Shown here one piece after another: positions 21,711 to 33,729 of a stretch of DNA of 64,000 nucleotides. The position numbers and the translations under genes are program-made. Positions within the stretch are counted from its first letter, which is position 1. The number at the start of each line of letters is the position of its first letter. Location of the stretch: NCBI GenBank assembly GCA_032622095.1, contig CP136062.1, positions 199,213,887-199,277,886 of the forward strand. The letters run 5' to 3'. The notes below the pieces were generated by a model. The model saw only the letters and a list, made by a program, of their open reading frames with translations. It had not been told where the DNA came from and made no database searches. This DNA is from Siphonodentalium dalli (taxonomy: Eukaryota; Mollusca; Scaphopoda; Gadilida; Siphonodentaliidae).

Positions 21711-22677
21711 AAAGAAACCAAGTAAAATCTTCTAGATATTGCTCTCACTGTTCCCAATAAATTTAAATTAGACACAGAACATAATAAAAGCATGTACAAT
21801 ACATACCCTTTCTGGAAAAACCCAAACTGGACATCGTATGCACAATGTTTAGCCCACACACCGGTATGTAGAATTGGTCCCCGAGCTATAAACACGTCGT
21901 GACCATATCTAATACGAGTATGCAAAAATGATATTGTGTACTCACAAAATTATTAGCTACTCAGGGTTAGAGCCGATAGCACTTCCTCATTCTATACACA
22001 ATCGATACTATCCATTATATTGTATATCACACAAGCAGGGTGACCCGGCGTTATAACGGTTAAAGTGACGTGGAACCATGGGCTATGGACATTTCGTGGG
22101 AATATAGAAAATAGTCAAGTGTTATTCTCATAAATTATATATCAAAATTGGCATCACAAATCGTCATTCTTGTACATTGATTATAAGTAGTGGCTCACCT
22201 TGCCAGAGTGATTGCCATATTTATCGCAATTAGTTCGTCCCGCGAGGAAAGAAGTATTTATTTACAACTTTATTGCATACTTCAGACGTTATCTTTTTTA
22301 AATTGTATAATCGATGTGGTTGGAATTCTTGGCAATATATAGTAGATTGGCATGCATATTCTTCCAGATCGGATATTGCCTCACTACTCACTGATCAAGT
22401 TGTGCTGATTCACTAAATTGACGCACAGATTGCCATTAACAAGTAACCAACCATTCTGTATGGGTAAACTTTCTATTGGCAATTTTTCATTTTCAACAAC
22501 ACCAAGACTAGTCGAATCATGTAATTGCCTAATATAAATTTAGAGGAAATTTTGTGACGAACACGGTTTTATCAATGCTCGTGCTCCTATCGTTCCACAT
22601 CACCAATTCACTCAGGGTAGGGAACTTATTAAAATTGCGGAAAGTGGGTATTGGCCGTTTTCTTCACCTATATAACC
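21711..22677. other. No gene; possible repeat head
   Basis: GGTGACCCGGCGTTATAACG at 22039 resembles the heads at 4350 and 5190, so a diverged tandem-core repeat may start here. Nothing else was recognised. Confidence 0.35.
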
Positions 22678-22891
22678 ACAGTAATGCCCTGAATAATCGA
22701 CTCCTTAACCACAGCAGAATTATGGGTAATTTTTCAGGATTTAGTCGGAAATATGGCTTGTTGCCATTCATTGAAAGCTCTCAGTGAGAGCTTTCCGATG
22801 AATGTCAACAAGCCATATTTCTGACTAAATCCTGAAAAATTACCCATAATTCTGCTGTGGTTAAGAAGTCGATTATTTAGGGCATTACTGT
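22678..22891. mobile_element. 214-bp palindrome
   Basis: The arms start ACAGTAATGCCCTGAATAAT and fold about a perfect centre AAAGCTCTCAGTGAGAGCTTT. Arms of about 100 bp with few mismatches and no coding content. Probably a foldback MITE. Confidence 0.85.
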
Positions 22892-23229
22892 AACTCAACA
22901 AAAATGATGAAAACTGAGCTATGTAATATGTATCAGTTTTTGCTAGCTCACTATGATTACCGTGATTCCCACCCCATAACAGTTGAGAAGATATTAATGC
23001 TAAAGTGACTTAATTCGGTTACCCTTTTCGAGGTTGTGAAATTTGAAGGCCAAAATCTCCTCAAAACGAATGGTTCGATATCAGAATTTTGAGGTATCCG
23101 CAATGAGTTATTGGGATAACTCATTAATCCACTATATAGGTTTCTGATATATACCGATCTGTCAAATCATGTATGTGAACATGTATATCTACTTTGGTAA
23201 TCATATATTTTATCCCAATATTCTGGTGC

Positions 23230-24370
23230 CCATCTTTCGCCAATCCATGGCCCCTCCGACGCCGCCTTTAAGTCCACACCATTCGATTCAATGTATAAAT
23301 GATGATTATAAAAGTTTGGTGTAAAATCGGCGACATAATTTTGTTCATGCCGATTCTGTGCCCCGCCCCCCCCCCCCCTACCATTGACTCGAATATTTTT
23401 GGTTTTTAAACCACATCATTATATTCCAGTTTTGTAGAGCTCAGTGACTAAAACATTCTTATCAATACCAGTGCCCCTAACCTCCCTGACCCAAACGGCC
23501 ACTTAATGTGACACCTTAATTAAACCACACGATTAGATTCATTGCATCATGGAGATGAAAATTTATCAATTTGGTGGAAATTATAGTTATCAATTTAGGT
23601 GTCCTCTACTGTCCAAGTCCCTGACTCGAGCGGCGCCACTTTTGACATCTTTAAACCGCAGAAACAGACTCCAGATATAACGGAGATGACTAAACACACT
23701 ATTATGAATGTAGTGCCCCTATCTCGGACCCAAATTACACATATTTGGGGTCAAATAAACAAAACGATATTATTCCTCAATCTCATATCAAGGAGAAGAA
23801 AATGTATCAATTTGGTGGGAATCGACACAAAAATATTTTTTTTGTAAATGTTTGTGCTCCTCGTGCACCCCTCCCTGCAGCCCTCCCTGCAGCCCTCCCT
23901 GCACCCCTCCCTGCACCCCTCCCTGCACCCTGAATCCAACGGCGCCACTTTTGACATCTTTAAACCACACTATTAGACTCACCATATCATAGAGATGAGT
24001 ATATACATTGTATATACATGTGCAAGTCTGGTGGTAATCGCGACAAAAAACTGTTGCCCCTCCCCATTTTATGCCCCGGAAACCATCAGCGTCACTCTTG
24101 ATATCTTTAAACAACTCAATAGACTCATCATATGATGGAGATGACTATGTATAAATGGAAATTGGAGATAAAAACGTCGCCCCTCCCCTTTTATTGCCCC
24201 GTACACCAACAGCGTGAATTTAGAAAAAAAATCCGCACCATTATCTTCCTCGTAAAAATATATCCCTTTTAGACCCCATTTGATCCATCTAGGTGGTCCT
24301 CCGTGAATTTCTATTAAACACAGACAGACAGACAGGACATTCGCAAATATAGATATAGATAAGATGTTTG
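23230..24370. repeat. Degenerate tandem array, second copy
   Basis: Same unit as 4340-5148: GGCGCCACTTTTGACATCTT, then TAAACCACACTATTAGACTC, CATAGAGATGA and TTTGGTGG, then a GCCCCTCCCC tract. At least six diverged units are visible. It ends with GACAGACAGACAGGACATTC, then GCAAATATAGATA, matching the tail near 5140. Confidence 0.7.
23870..23931 (+). repeat. Short C-rich minisatellite
   Basis: About six units of CCCTCCCTGCA with an A/G and C/G variant, lying within the degenerate array. Confidence 0.85.
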
Positions 24371-25284
24371 AAGGGAATACAAAATGACGGAAATAAAATG
24401 TCACAATTGTGAAAGTCACCCGGTTCATTCCATAGAAAACATTATGTTTGTTCTGAACTCCGCAATATATATCAACGGGAGGTAGTAATATAACGTGACA
24501 ATTATATTTTATCACAATGTTGGATTATAATACACAGTCTGGTCGTAAGATATCACTCTTTACAACAAATACAGCATTTTGTACGGATTTGAATGATAAA
24601 GTCGATTAAAATTGACGAAAAATCCCGCCACAGTATCTGGGCGTAATATCAGCTATAGAAGGCAACCATATGTCGACGTAAACCAGTATCATGCCTACCG
24701 ATTGCACTGGCTGGTTTACTTCGAAGGAAACTTTGACAACTATATAAGTTGATGTATGGTATGGGTCCATACACGCACATCCGCGTCGACTTCCTTTTAG
24801 TTTCCTGTATCCTGGTTGCCATACTCTCATCGATCGTATAACTGTATATAGGAAATTACTGCAAAGTACACATGTCTGTGATTTAAAAGCGTATTTGTGT
24901 ATATATTCCAGTGACACGCACATTTTATTATACAGTATATTGTATTCAGGCTTATAGACGTCTTAATGGCGTCTGTTGAAGATAATGATATATCATTATC
25001 CTATAACGTGGTTTAGACAGGCAATCGTCGTTGAGTTATGCTACGTGAACTTCCTTGCTTTAGCAGGTGAACTTCCCTACATATGGTACATCAGTATCGA
25101 CGGCAGGTCGTATATATAAGCTATATATCTGAGGTTTTCGATCAGTCGGAGCAAATTTCGAACAAAGGGTTTTTTTTTTGCGTCGACTTCCCGTTGAAAT
25201 CATATCAGGTTAGGGATAGTGGATGGACAACTCAAAACAGGAACGTTCTTGGAGTCTCATTGTTGTATTCAGTGAATGCAAATT
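24371..25284. other. No recognisable feature
   Basis: Short open stretches on the minus strand (24606-24923) have no recognised motif. Confidence 0.5.
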
Positions 25285-25499
25285 TCACTTCAACCGCTCT
25301 GACCGACACTGGAAGCGTGTAGAGCGTGTCATATGAGAATAGAAGGAATGTTTCCATTTCGGTCTTCTCCTGAATAAGTTCACACAATACTCGTCTCCCT
25401 CCATCGTGTACTCGATAATGAGGAGAAACTTCTTCTCTGTTATCGGTACTGCATTATTCAAATGTGCAACACATTTGACAATGTGTCTTTGACAATGTG

Positions 25500-25617
25500 T
25501 CATCACAAGAAGACTATATATAGTGTTGCCTAGACCTCTCTCTGGATGTGATGTAACTTCTCTTGACAGCTGAACGTCCATTGCCATCATGGAGCGGTCA
25601 CCGAGAACGTGCGTCAA
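25500..25617 (-). pseudogene. Possible membrane-protein family remnant
   Basis: The minus-strand frame reads THVLGDRSMMAMDVQ, resembling YVLGDHIS at 15.5 kb and VFLGDLRF at 19.2 kb. The DNA word GGTCACCGAGAACGT at 25596 supports the first link. Weak. Confidence 0.2.
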
Positions 25618-25854
25618 AATTTCACAGTCACTACCAACGCGAGCAAGGAGATTTTCCCCATTCTTGAAAACTTCATCCTAAATGGATGCTTTCCAGATCT
25701 AAATTCTTGGAAACCTTTTGTTGAAAACGTTGTAAAATTTAAATTAAGTATGTCGAACAGTGAAGTGACTCAGTGTCATTTTTGATCACAACTTATTATC
25801 TTCGGAAAACTTTTTCATGACTTATTATCTGGCTGGAACATTTGGAAGATGACC

Positions 25855-25894
25855 CGTTGGGTAAAGGGTTAATGTTTGTTGGGTAAAGGGTTAA
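25855..25894 (+). repeat. Two tandem solo ends of the palindromic element
   Basis: GTTGGGTAAAGGGTTAATGT occurs twice in a row, each copy being the right terminus plus TTAA of the palindromic family. No element body is attached. Confidence 0.85.
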
Positions 25895-26458
25895 TGTAAT
25901 ATATTCAATATCTCATCAGAACGAGGCAATACAGATATACTGAGACCGAAGGAAAACAATTAAAAGCTAAATTTCCTGAACACAAACTCACCTGTAGTTA
26001 CCACCAATGCCATATATCCAATGCCATATATGTATTCTCACTGAGTGATAAAAAAAATAAACCGCAATGAACGTGTGTCAATTAGCGATCACTCGATCAG
26101 CCTATTTATAAGCCATCTCAGTCAGCTAGTATTCACATTCATATTACTCTAGTCTATATAACGCTAGCATGCAACGTTTGTTTGAAATGCAGGTAATTGT
26201 CTCACATTTATATTTTAAATGAATGTAAGAGTGACAACACGCTCGCATTGTGTGAGGAAGAATGATTGCAGAGTAAAAGAGAAACATTTTATCAGAAATG
26301 TATTAATTTTCTCGTATATATCTCACGAGAAAGCAAGCGAAAGCAGGGTTTACATACAACGGTTAAATCTGGACGTTATGGGCGCATATAAAGAACAATA
26401 ACGGAGTTTTTTCTGCACGGTTTATCTTGAATCATGCGATATATGTGTAATTAAACTG
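25895..26458. other. No recognisable feature
   Basis: AT-rich unique-looking DNA between solo ends and the next complete element. Confidence 0.6.
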
Positions 26459-27333
26459 TTAACCCTTTACCCAACAAACCGGCCAAAACCGGCCAAATAA
26501 AGTTTCAACAGCCTAAAATATCTTCGGTCTGTCTCAATAGAACCATACAAATATGGATATCATTGGAACCGGCTCATTGACCACATTGTGATGGTTATAG
26601 TTATGCCCTGTGCCAATGCATTCTCTTATATATGCGAGTCGACCATAGGTCGCCTCGCATATATAAGAGAATGCATTGGCCTAAAAACAATTTTTTTTTT
26701 ACCATTTTTTCTTACATTCTTTAACAATTTTATAATTTTTAATGTGTTAAAGGTACGGTTGGCCTTGGCGGTGGGTATCATGTGAAAATATTTCCACCCG
26801 TCAAAAACCGCCACAAACAGAAAGATCAACAAAATGTAGACAGACTTTGTCCGTATACAAATAAGAAATATCGCATAAACAGTATGTTATTGTCATATCT
26901 TTGACCATTGTTATGTAAACAAAAGCATAAAAAGTTACTTTTCTGGTGTTTGTTTATATTATGATGGTGAACATAAAGAGCGTTCTTGTTAGTGAATTCC
27001 TGATATGGAACGAATAAAGAGCGTTTATGCCATTTGTGTGTGATTAGCCAGCAGCATTGTGCTGTCTTCTGTAACACAATCAGGCTCTTGCTTAGGTAAA
27101 ATATAGTAAATCTTTATGATAACATGCTGTTTACGCGATGGTCATGGTATATATGAACGAAACTGTATGCGTTTTAATGTTTTTCTGTTTACGGTGATTG
27201 GAACAAATATGAATATTTTCGACAACTAAGGCCTCACGTGCCTTTAAGCCAATGCATTCTCTTATATATGCGAGGCGACCTATGGTCGACTCGCATATAT
27301 AAGAGAATGCATTGGCATTGGGTAAAGGGTTAA
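26459..27333. mobile_element. Palindromic TTAA element with nested 493-bp insertion
   Basis: Begins TTAACCCTTTACCCAACAAA and ends TTGGGTAAAGGGTTAA. The first hairpin is at about 26613-26680, the second at about 27249-27316, of opposite polarity. Without the insertion it is about 378 bp, close to the 400-bp copy at 30310. The second hairpin is separated from its spacer by the insertion at a TTAA. Confidence 0.9.
26751..27243 (-). mobile_element. 493-bp TTAA MITE, copy 1
   Basis: Flanked by TTAA at 26747-26750 and 27244-27247. The ends are AGGTACGGTTGGCC and GGCCTCACGTGCCT (that is, AGGCACGTGAGGCC inverted). It carries an 83-codon open frame identical in copy 2, with no domain I recognise. Exact length match to copy 2 and near identity indicate recent movement. 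TTAA specificity suggests a piggyBac-type mobiliser. Confidence 0.92.
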
Positions 27334-30309
27334 ATGAAATTGAATAGGGATACATTGATTCTTTTACCTTTTCTAGAAGAAATATATGTGCTCAGAGCAG
27401 TATCATCGTTTCTTTTGATATATACACAGCATTAAACCTTTCAACATTCGCTGCTAATGAACATTATGAGAGATATTCATAGAGTAATGTGTAGATTATA
27501 TCATGTGATAAAACACAAATATTTCGCTTGTATCAGCACTATCTTCAATGAATTCTAAACTTTACCAAAATTGGCTACATTCTATGTGGCAGAGACTGTA
27601 TTTACACCTGGAAATAATATTTGCTTATATTCAGCAAGGCCACATGTTCGCGAATAGTATTATGTTTTTACAACCGCATCACCGCGTGTATCCCTTCTCC
27701 CCGATGTTACACATATCTGCTGGACACACAACTGCAAATAACAACATTTAGTGAATGGTCAAGGCTGAAATAACAGCTGTAAACGCTGATCATCTGATAT
27801 TGTGCACGTACGTGGGTGGCATTGGTAAGATATTTTCAGACAACACGATACTGAAAACTAATATTGTACTTTGCGTGGAGCATATTCCCTTTGCAGTACC
27901 GGCTTAGTAGCAGCAGCACGAAAATTAGTCTAATATACAATATTCGTTGCACTGTCTATTTGATTTGGTTATAAGAATGTTAATCTATTGCAGAGATGGG
28001 GTTTCTTTGCAGTATAATAAGCATTGCAACATACGTGTGTGGTTTATTATCACGAACAGTGTTGAAATTCCGGAAATGCCGCAAAGGTACAAACTTCAGT
28101 TTTTGCGATGCGTTACGACTGTAAGCAGAAAACTTTTAAAGACGTAAATCATTGGGTTTGACTTGCATTGCAGTGACCGATAAATTCTTCAGATGGATAT
28201 GTTTTAATGAATGTGTATATTTAACGATATTTTACAACAGACTTGTATATTACCAATTTTCTCCCATTTAGTTATACAATATGTTGCTTTCGTCGTGGCA
28301 TGGGTTGGGGTTGCGGCCATTTTCACAGCCATTTTATGACCGCGATTGTATTGTTCTGTCCGTATCAATCTATTCGCTCTAGTACTCTAATTTCACATAT
28401 TCTGGTATAACTGCGTAATTCATATGACTAGATTAGACAAAGTAGAAAATAAAACTTTGACTAGGTCGGTGAGAACCAGATTAGGGGTTAGGGTTATGTT
28501 TATAACAGTTTTGACAACTGAATTATATAGTTTTTTACGTAGTCACTAATTCTGTGTTGTCTGTGCAGTTTTAAAAACAAAGAACTCGCATCTATGTTTT
28601 GAGAAGCCCGAGAAATCCGACATCGAATACGAAGGTTTGCTTTAAAAATCGTCATCGTTTTTGGCTCAGTTTGTTATTTCATGTCCATGTCTGCGAAATT
28701 CATTCCAATTTCCACATTGAATGGGTGTCTCTGGTTGTGAATTTTGTATTAAACAATATCGGCTGCCAATTTTTATAAATATTTTTAGGCTGAAACATTG
28801 TCACATCATCCAAATAACTCCTTTTCCAATTATCAAAAAGAAATATAAACATGTGTCTGCATTGAGCTTGGTATACTTTCCGTTAAATATCCTTAAAAAC
28901 TTCAAATTGGAGGAAATGTTCTCTTGGGCATACATGTACTTACGTTGGGTGAGCTAGAATCAACTAGATTTGTGAGAAGTCAGCCTAGATGCAACAATGT
29001 GTAATATGGTGACAGTCGCCATTTTTATTGGTTTTCCCGAACTTTTCCTATTCTAGAAATAGACACTAGCACGGTATATATATAGGGAACATAACGCAAC
29101 CTCGCAGTTTGCCACATTACGCGTTCCTAAACTCGTGACCTGGAACCCATTCATATTTAGATCAAGTCATTTATAACTTATACGCTGTATCCGGATAACT
29201 GTTTTATTTATATCCATGTAATCAGTCGAGGAGTATTCACTACTAAAACGGAAACAACCCATATCAATTATTCAAGTAGAAAATAAGAAAACATTGTGAG
29301 GCTTGTAGATTACACAGAGCCAACTAACTAAAATTACTTATCTCCTTCCTGGTTCGTCGAGGTCACCCGCTCATCCCGGAATTGATTTCGCGGTTTCGTG
29401 ACCGCTATCCTTATTTTGCGTGATCGATCACAGGGTCCATAGCACCCTCGTATTAAAATACATTATTGGCGTCAGTTGTGTCACTTCAGAATTCCAAATT
29501 AAATTTGCTGTGGTCCGATATGAAGTGATATATATACACATCACGTCTAGACAGTAGTGTCATCAATCAAATTGGCATTGTTCACCATTCGCCATCAACA
29601 TTCCAGATCAACGCATTGAGACGTGGCTAACTCGTCCACTTTGGGTGCCGTGCCCACATGGAACAATGCAACAGCACCCACCTCCTGAAACAGACCAATG
29701 TGTATAGCACTCTCAGGTTGTCCTTTAAAGTGCAGGTAGTGATAATTCATACCACCCGATATCTGTTAATTAACCACGCTTGATGTGGTTAATGTAGTGT
29801 TCGAAAAAATAACACCACAGACGAAGCGGTTGTTAGTTTTGCTCCCGACGTCAATTAGGTATCTGCACAAAAATGGGTCACTGTTCCCTTATTTTTCCTC
29901 CCATTTTTTCATATGCTTTTCAGATTCCCTCTTCTTTCTCTTGTCATCCATACATTTGGTACCAACTTCACTTTGTGATTAAATGTTATATGACTAATTG
30001 GTTTCAGGCCATTTCTCTTTCAGCTTATCCTAATTTGACATATCAAGAAGCCTTCGGGCTGTCAGCCAGCATTTCATTTTGACTTTTTACTGTCATCCCG
30101 GGATGCTAGGTGTGATTTTCGCTAACCCTACACGATTTGGTACCTGGTCAGACAACCACTTACCACTTATTGGTTACCCATAAAAAAAACTTGTGTCGGA
30201 ATTTTCAGACATGATGATGTGTATTCAATATGACAAACACACACATTAGACATAACGAGTACAACACACAGCTACGCGATTGATACACGTTTCAAAGATG
30301 TCTATAGTC
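27334..30309. other. Three kilobases without a recognised feature
   Basis: AT-rich. No long open frame, tandem array, hairpin over about 40 bp or tRNA-like box was recognised. It may be the most unique-sequence part of the window. Confidence 0.5.
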
Positions 30310-30709
30310 TTAACCCTTTACCCAACAAACCGGCCAAAAACGGCCAAATAAAGCTGCAACAGCCTAAATTATCTTGGGTCTGTCTCAATAAAACCATACA
30401 AATATGGATATCATTGGAACCGGCTTATTGACCACATGGTGATGGTTACAGTTATGCCCTGTGCCAGTGCATTCTCTTATATGTGCGAGTCGACCATAGG
30501 TCGCCTAGTATATATAAGAGAATGCATTGGCCTAAACAAAATCTTTTTTTAACACTTTTTACCATTTTTTCTTACATTCTTTAACAATTTTATAATTTTT
30601 AATGTGTTAAGCCAATGCATTCTCTTATATATGCGAGGTGACCTATGGTCGACTCGCATATATAAGAGAATGCATTGGCACAGGGCCGTTCTGTTGGGTA
30701 AAGGGTTAA
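30310..30709. mobile_element. Complete palindromic TTAA element, 400 bp
   Basis: TTAACCCTTTACCCAACAAA at the left and GTTGGGTAAAGGGTTAA at the right. Hairpins lie at about 30464-30530 and 30612-30679, of opposite polarity. The left arm carries an extra ~130-bp segment (ACCGGCCAAAAACGGCCAAA and onward) absent from the right arm, making the element asymmetric. This is the uninterrupted reference copy. Confidence 0.92.
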
Positions 30710-31231
30710 AACAAGTCCCAAATATTCTCAACGCGAATGATCCTACCAGCAACAGTTCGTTGTCCACTATAAATGACTACGATTGGTCAATATGAAATGT
30801 GATAATGAATTGTGTGAGATGAAATAGTTTACGATGTGTTCAAGTCTGAGAAATTCCATTTGCACCATTTTCTAACTGCACCTCAAACTTTCAAATTGTT
30901 ATATGAATTTCGAAATTAACACCATCTATGGTTGGAAATTGTCCAACTGATTGCTATTCATTTTTATCTAAACATTTGACCGAAAATTTGGAAAATATTT
31001 TACCTTTTGTTCTAAAAACAAAAATATGACGACAAATATTGTTTGGAAATATAATTCAAAATCAAACAATTTCAACCTATATTTGGTCTGAAATGTCCAA
31101 ATGATGTTGTGTCAGACATGAAACTTCATGCAACTATTGAACATCGTAGCATGGAAGACACACAACCATACCCCACTGTCCCTTGTTGGGATTCGGTACA
31201 GCCAGCAAAAAGACGTAGCATGTTCATATAT
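30710..31231. other. No gene; TTGGAAATTGTCCAAC motif
   Basis: GGTTGGAAATTGTCCAACTG at about 30931 and related TTTGGAAAATAT words occur here. A similar motif cluster lies at 50765-50960. Confidence 0.4.
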
Positions 31232-31620
31232 AGAGGATCTTTAAATGAGTCACAATTCTATACGAAATTTATTAACCGAGTGCACTAAACTCGATTCGAG
31301 CCGAGCCTATAGTATTGCGACGAATTTGAGACCCTTTTTATTACATAATCACCTTTTAGCAAGGAAAAACGGTCTCGAAACACCTGGGTGTAAACAAATT
31401 AAGATTGATTTCCTTATCACTTCCATTGAGGAAGTAAAGACATCTTCAAAAAATAATTTCAATGTGTCTTCTCATGTTAACAAAATTTTTCAACCGCCCT
31501 TATCAACACTAAATAACCCGACACAAATTGAATATCATAATTATAATCTAATTAACATAACATTAAAGTTCCGACATTGACATCGACATAATTGCGCTAA
31601 GCTCTTACGTCACTACGCGT
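31232..31620 (+). repeat. Dispersed repeat related to 41045
   Basis: TATATAGAGGATCTTTAAAT, then GAGTCACAATTCTATACGAA, matches TATATAGAGGATCTGCAACG, then GAGTCCCCAGTTTATAGCGG, at about 41040, and both continue with an AAATTTA.TAA.CGAGT.CACTAAA-like segment. The 111-codon open frame here has no recognised domain. Confidence 0.5.
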
Positions 31621-31679
31621 GACGATATTACACGTGTGTCTTACCAAAATATATGAGACCGGTTTTAGGGGATAATTAA

Positions 31680-32172
31680 AGGCACGTGAGGCCTTAGTTG
31701 TCGAAAATATTCATATTTGTTCCAATCACCGTAAACAGAAAAACATTAAAACGCATACAGTTTCGTTCATATATACCATGACCATCGCGTAAACAGCATG
31801 TTATCATAAAGATTTACTATATTTTACCTAAGCAAGAGCCTGATTGTGTTACAGAAGACAGCACAATGCTGCTGGCTAATCACACACAAATGGCATAAAC
31901 GCTCTTTATTCGTTCCATATCAGGAATTCACTAACAAGAACGCTCTTTATGTTCACCATCATAATATAAACAAACACCAGAAAAGTAACTTTTTATGCTT
32001 TTGTTTACATAACAATGGTCAAAGATATGACAATAACATACTGTTTATGCGATATTTCTTATTTGTATACGGACAAAGTCTGTCTACATTTTGTTGATCT
32101 TTCTGTTTGTGGCGGTTTTTGACGGGTGGAAATATTTTCACATGATACCCACCGCCAAGGCCAACCGTACCT
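31680..32172 (+). mobile_element. 493-bp TTAA MITE, copy 2
   Basis: Inverted relative to copy 1, with the same length. Flanked by TTAA at 31676-31679 and 32173-32176. The ends are AGGCACGTGAGGCC and GGCCAACCGTACCT. The internal 83-codon frame translates identically to that in copy 1. Confidence 0.92.
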
Positions 32173-33010
32173 TTAAGTGATAATGATATTTGTATCCAGT
32201 ACACGAGGAAATAAATGGAGACACGCAGAAATTACTAAATGTGAGATGCCATGGCGAAGCACGGAATACACTTATTTTCACCGGTTTGTCAAACGATGCC
32301 AGCTGCATTTGAGTCCTAAAACTATGGAAGAAACGACACCAGTCCTGGCAAGTGATGGAGAAAATGTGACAAATTGTCTAACAAAATGCCATGAGATTAG
32401 ATTATTTTCTTCAATAGGATTGCATAATGGCCATATATCATCGAAGTCAACATATTAATTGCCTTTGAAACAGATCGCAGGGAAGTGGTTTTTGTGAATT
32501 TGTGGATTATTTGCGCAACAGAACGCCAAGTCATTTGATTCAGAAATGATCAATTCGTTACAGCAAGAATCAATTCCTTCAACTGCCAGCCATGTCTGCG
32601 AACTGAATGAATGTCTGGTGCTATATGTAATATCGCGATATATATCCAGTGTTAAAAGTTTGTTTCTGTATATATAGCCGTCAAAAATAAAAAATAGAAA
32701 ATGATCTGATGAAGTAATATTTTTTTAATCCTCGCAATGTGAACAGATGGGACAATATGTATTGATCGATTGCTCATTATGGTGGTACAATGATGCACAC
32801 AAGTGAAGGAATGGCGACCATTCATTAAGCTCTGCCTGCAGTAGCAAACCCTTTTTTCTGTTGACTGTTGAGACGCCCATAATGATGACAAAAGTGCGAT
32901 TCCTGTAGTTCTCATTATAGGAAAATTGGGTATTGCATGTCGAGTCCTGGAAGTCACACTTTGTGAAGCTCGGAAGCCAAATTGAGCTTTCCAAAGCTGC
33001 CAATAAAATG
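32173..33010. other. No recognisable gene
   Basis: Overlapping open stretches at 32652-33026 on the minus strand lack recognisable motifs; no splice-supported exon. Confidence 0.5.
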
Positions 33011-33475
33011 ATATGTGACCCGCCATATCAAATCCAGTCGTAAGTCGGGATTTGTTTTACCCTGTGCCAATGCATTCTCTTATATATGCGAGTCGACCAT
33101 AGGTCGCCTCGCATATATAAAAGAATGCATTGGCCTAACAATTTTTTACAATTTTAATAATTTTTTCTTGTATTCTTTAACAATTTTATAATTTCACCCA
33201 TACAGAGCCCCAGACAAACATGAGCAGACGACACTCTTCTACATGCTTCTATATATGTGTGGGGCTCCCTGCAGGGTAATGGATGTTTTTTATTTTATGT
33301 CCTAAAAATTGTAAGAAACATTTATTTAAAAAAAATGATAAAAAATTGTTAGGCCAATGCATTCTCTTATATATGCGAGGCGACCTATGGTCGACTCGCA
33401 TATATAAGAGCATGCATTGACACAGGATAAAAAATCCCGACTTACGACTGGATTTGATATGGCGGGCCACATATT
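33011..33475. mobile_element. Palindrome-bearing element with TATGTGACCCGCC ends
   Basis: The ends are ATATGTGACCCGCCATATCA and its reverse complement, with a ~42-bp TIR running through AATCCAGTCGTAAGTCGGGA. Inside are the same two hairpins (about 33067-33134 and 33353-33419, opposite polarity), but with a different outer arm from the CCCAACA type. TA duplicates at the tips are possible. The central spacer has an unrelated insert (CACCCATACAGAGCCCCAGA and onward). Confidence 0.88.
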
Positions 33476-33729
33476 ATTAGCAGACATGTTACACCAATCA
33501 GCTACTGAGTCGATCGATTACGGCATTGATCATTCTGACTCGACACCGCTTACAGGGAATAAAACAAACACCAACACATCAGTTAGTTTAGATCACGTTC
33601 GCACACCAGATTGACGACTAACGTTTCAATAACGAATTGTCCATAGTTAACAAAACATAGTATATTGATTTTCAGCATACACTAATAACAGTAATTTACA
33701 AAACAATATTTTGGACCCACGTGCCCTTT
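33476..33729. other. No recognisable feature
   Basis: Unique-looking AT-rich DNA before the satellite. Confidence 0.6.

Noticed and set aside
23745-23957. Gly/Cys- or Ala/Pro-rich repeated peptides
   Set aside because: Translation of an 11-bp C-rich minisatellite inside a degenerate repeat array.
28470-28500. Telomere-like TTAGGGGTTAGGGTTA
   Set aside because: Only two to three imperfect repeats; far too short to be an interstitial telomere array.
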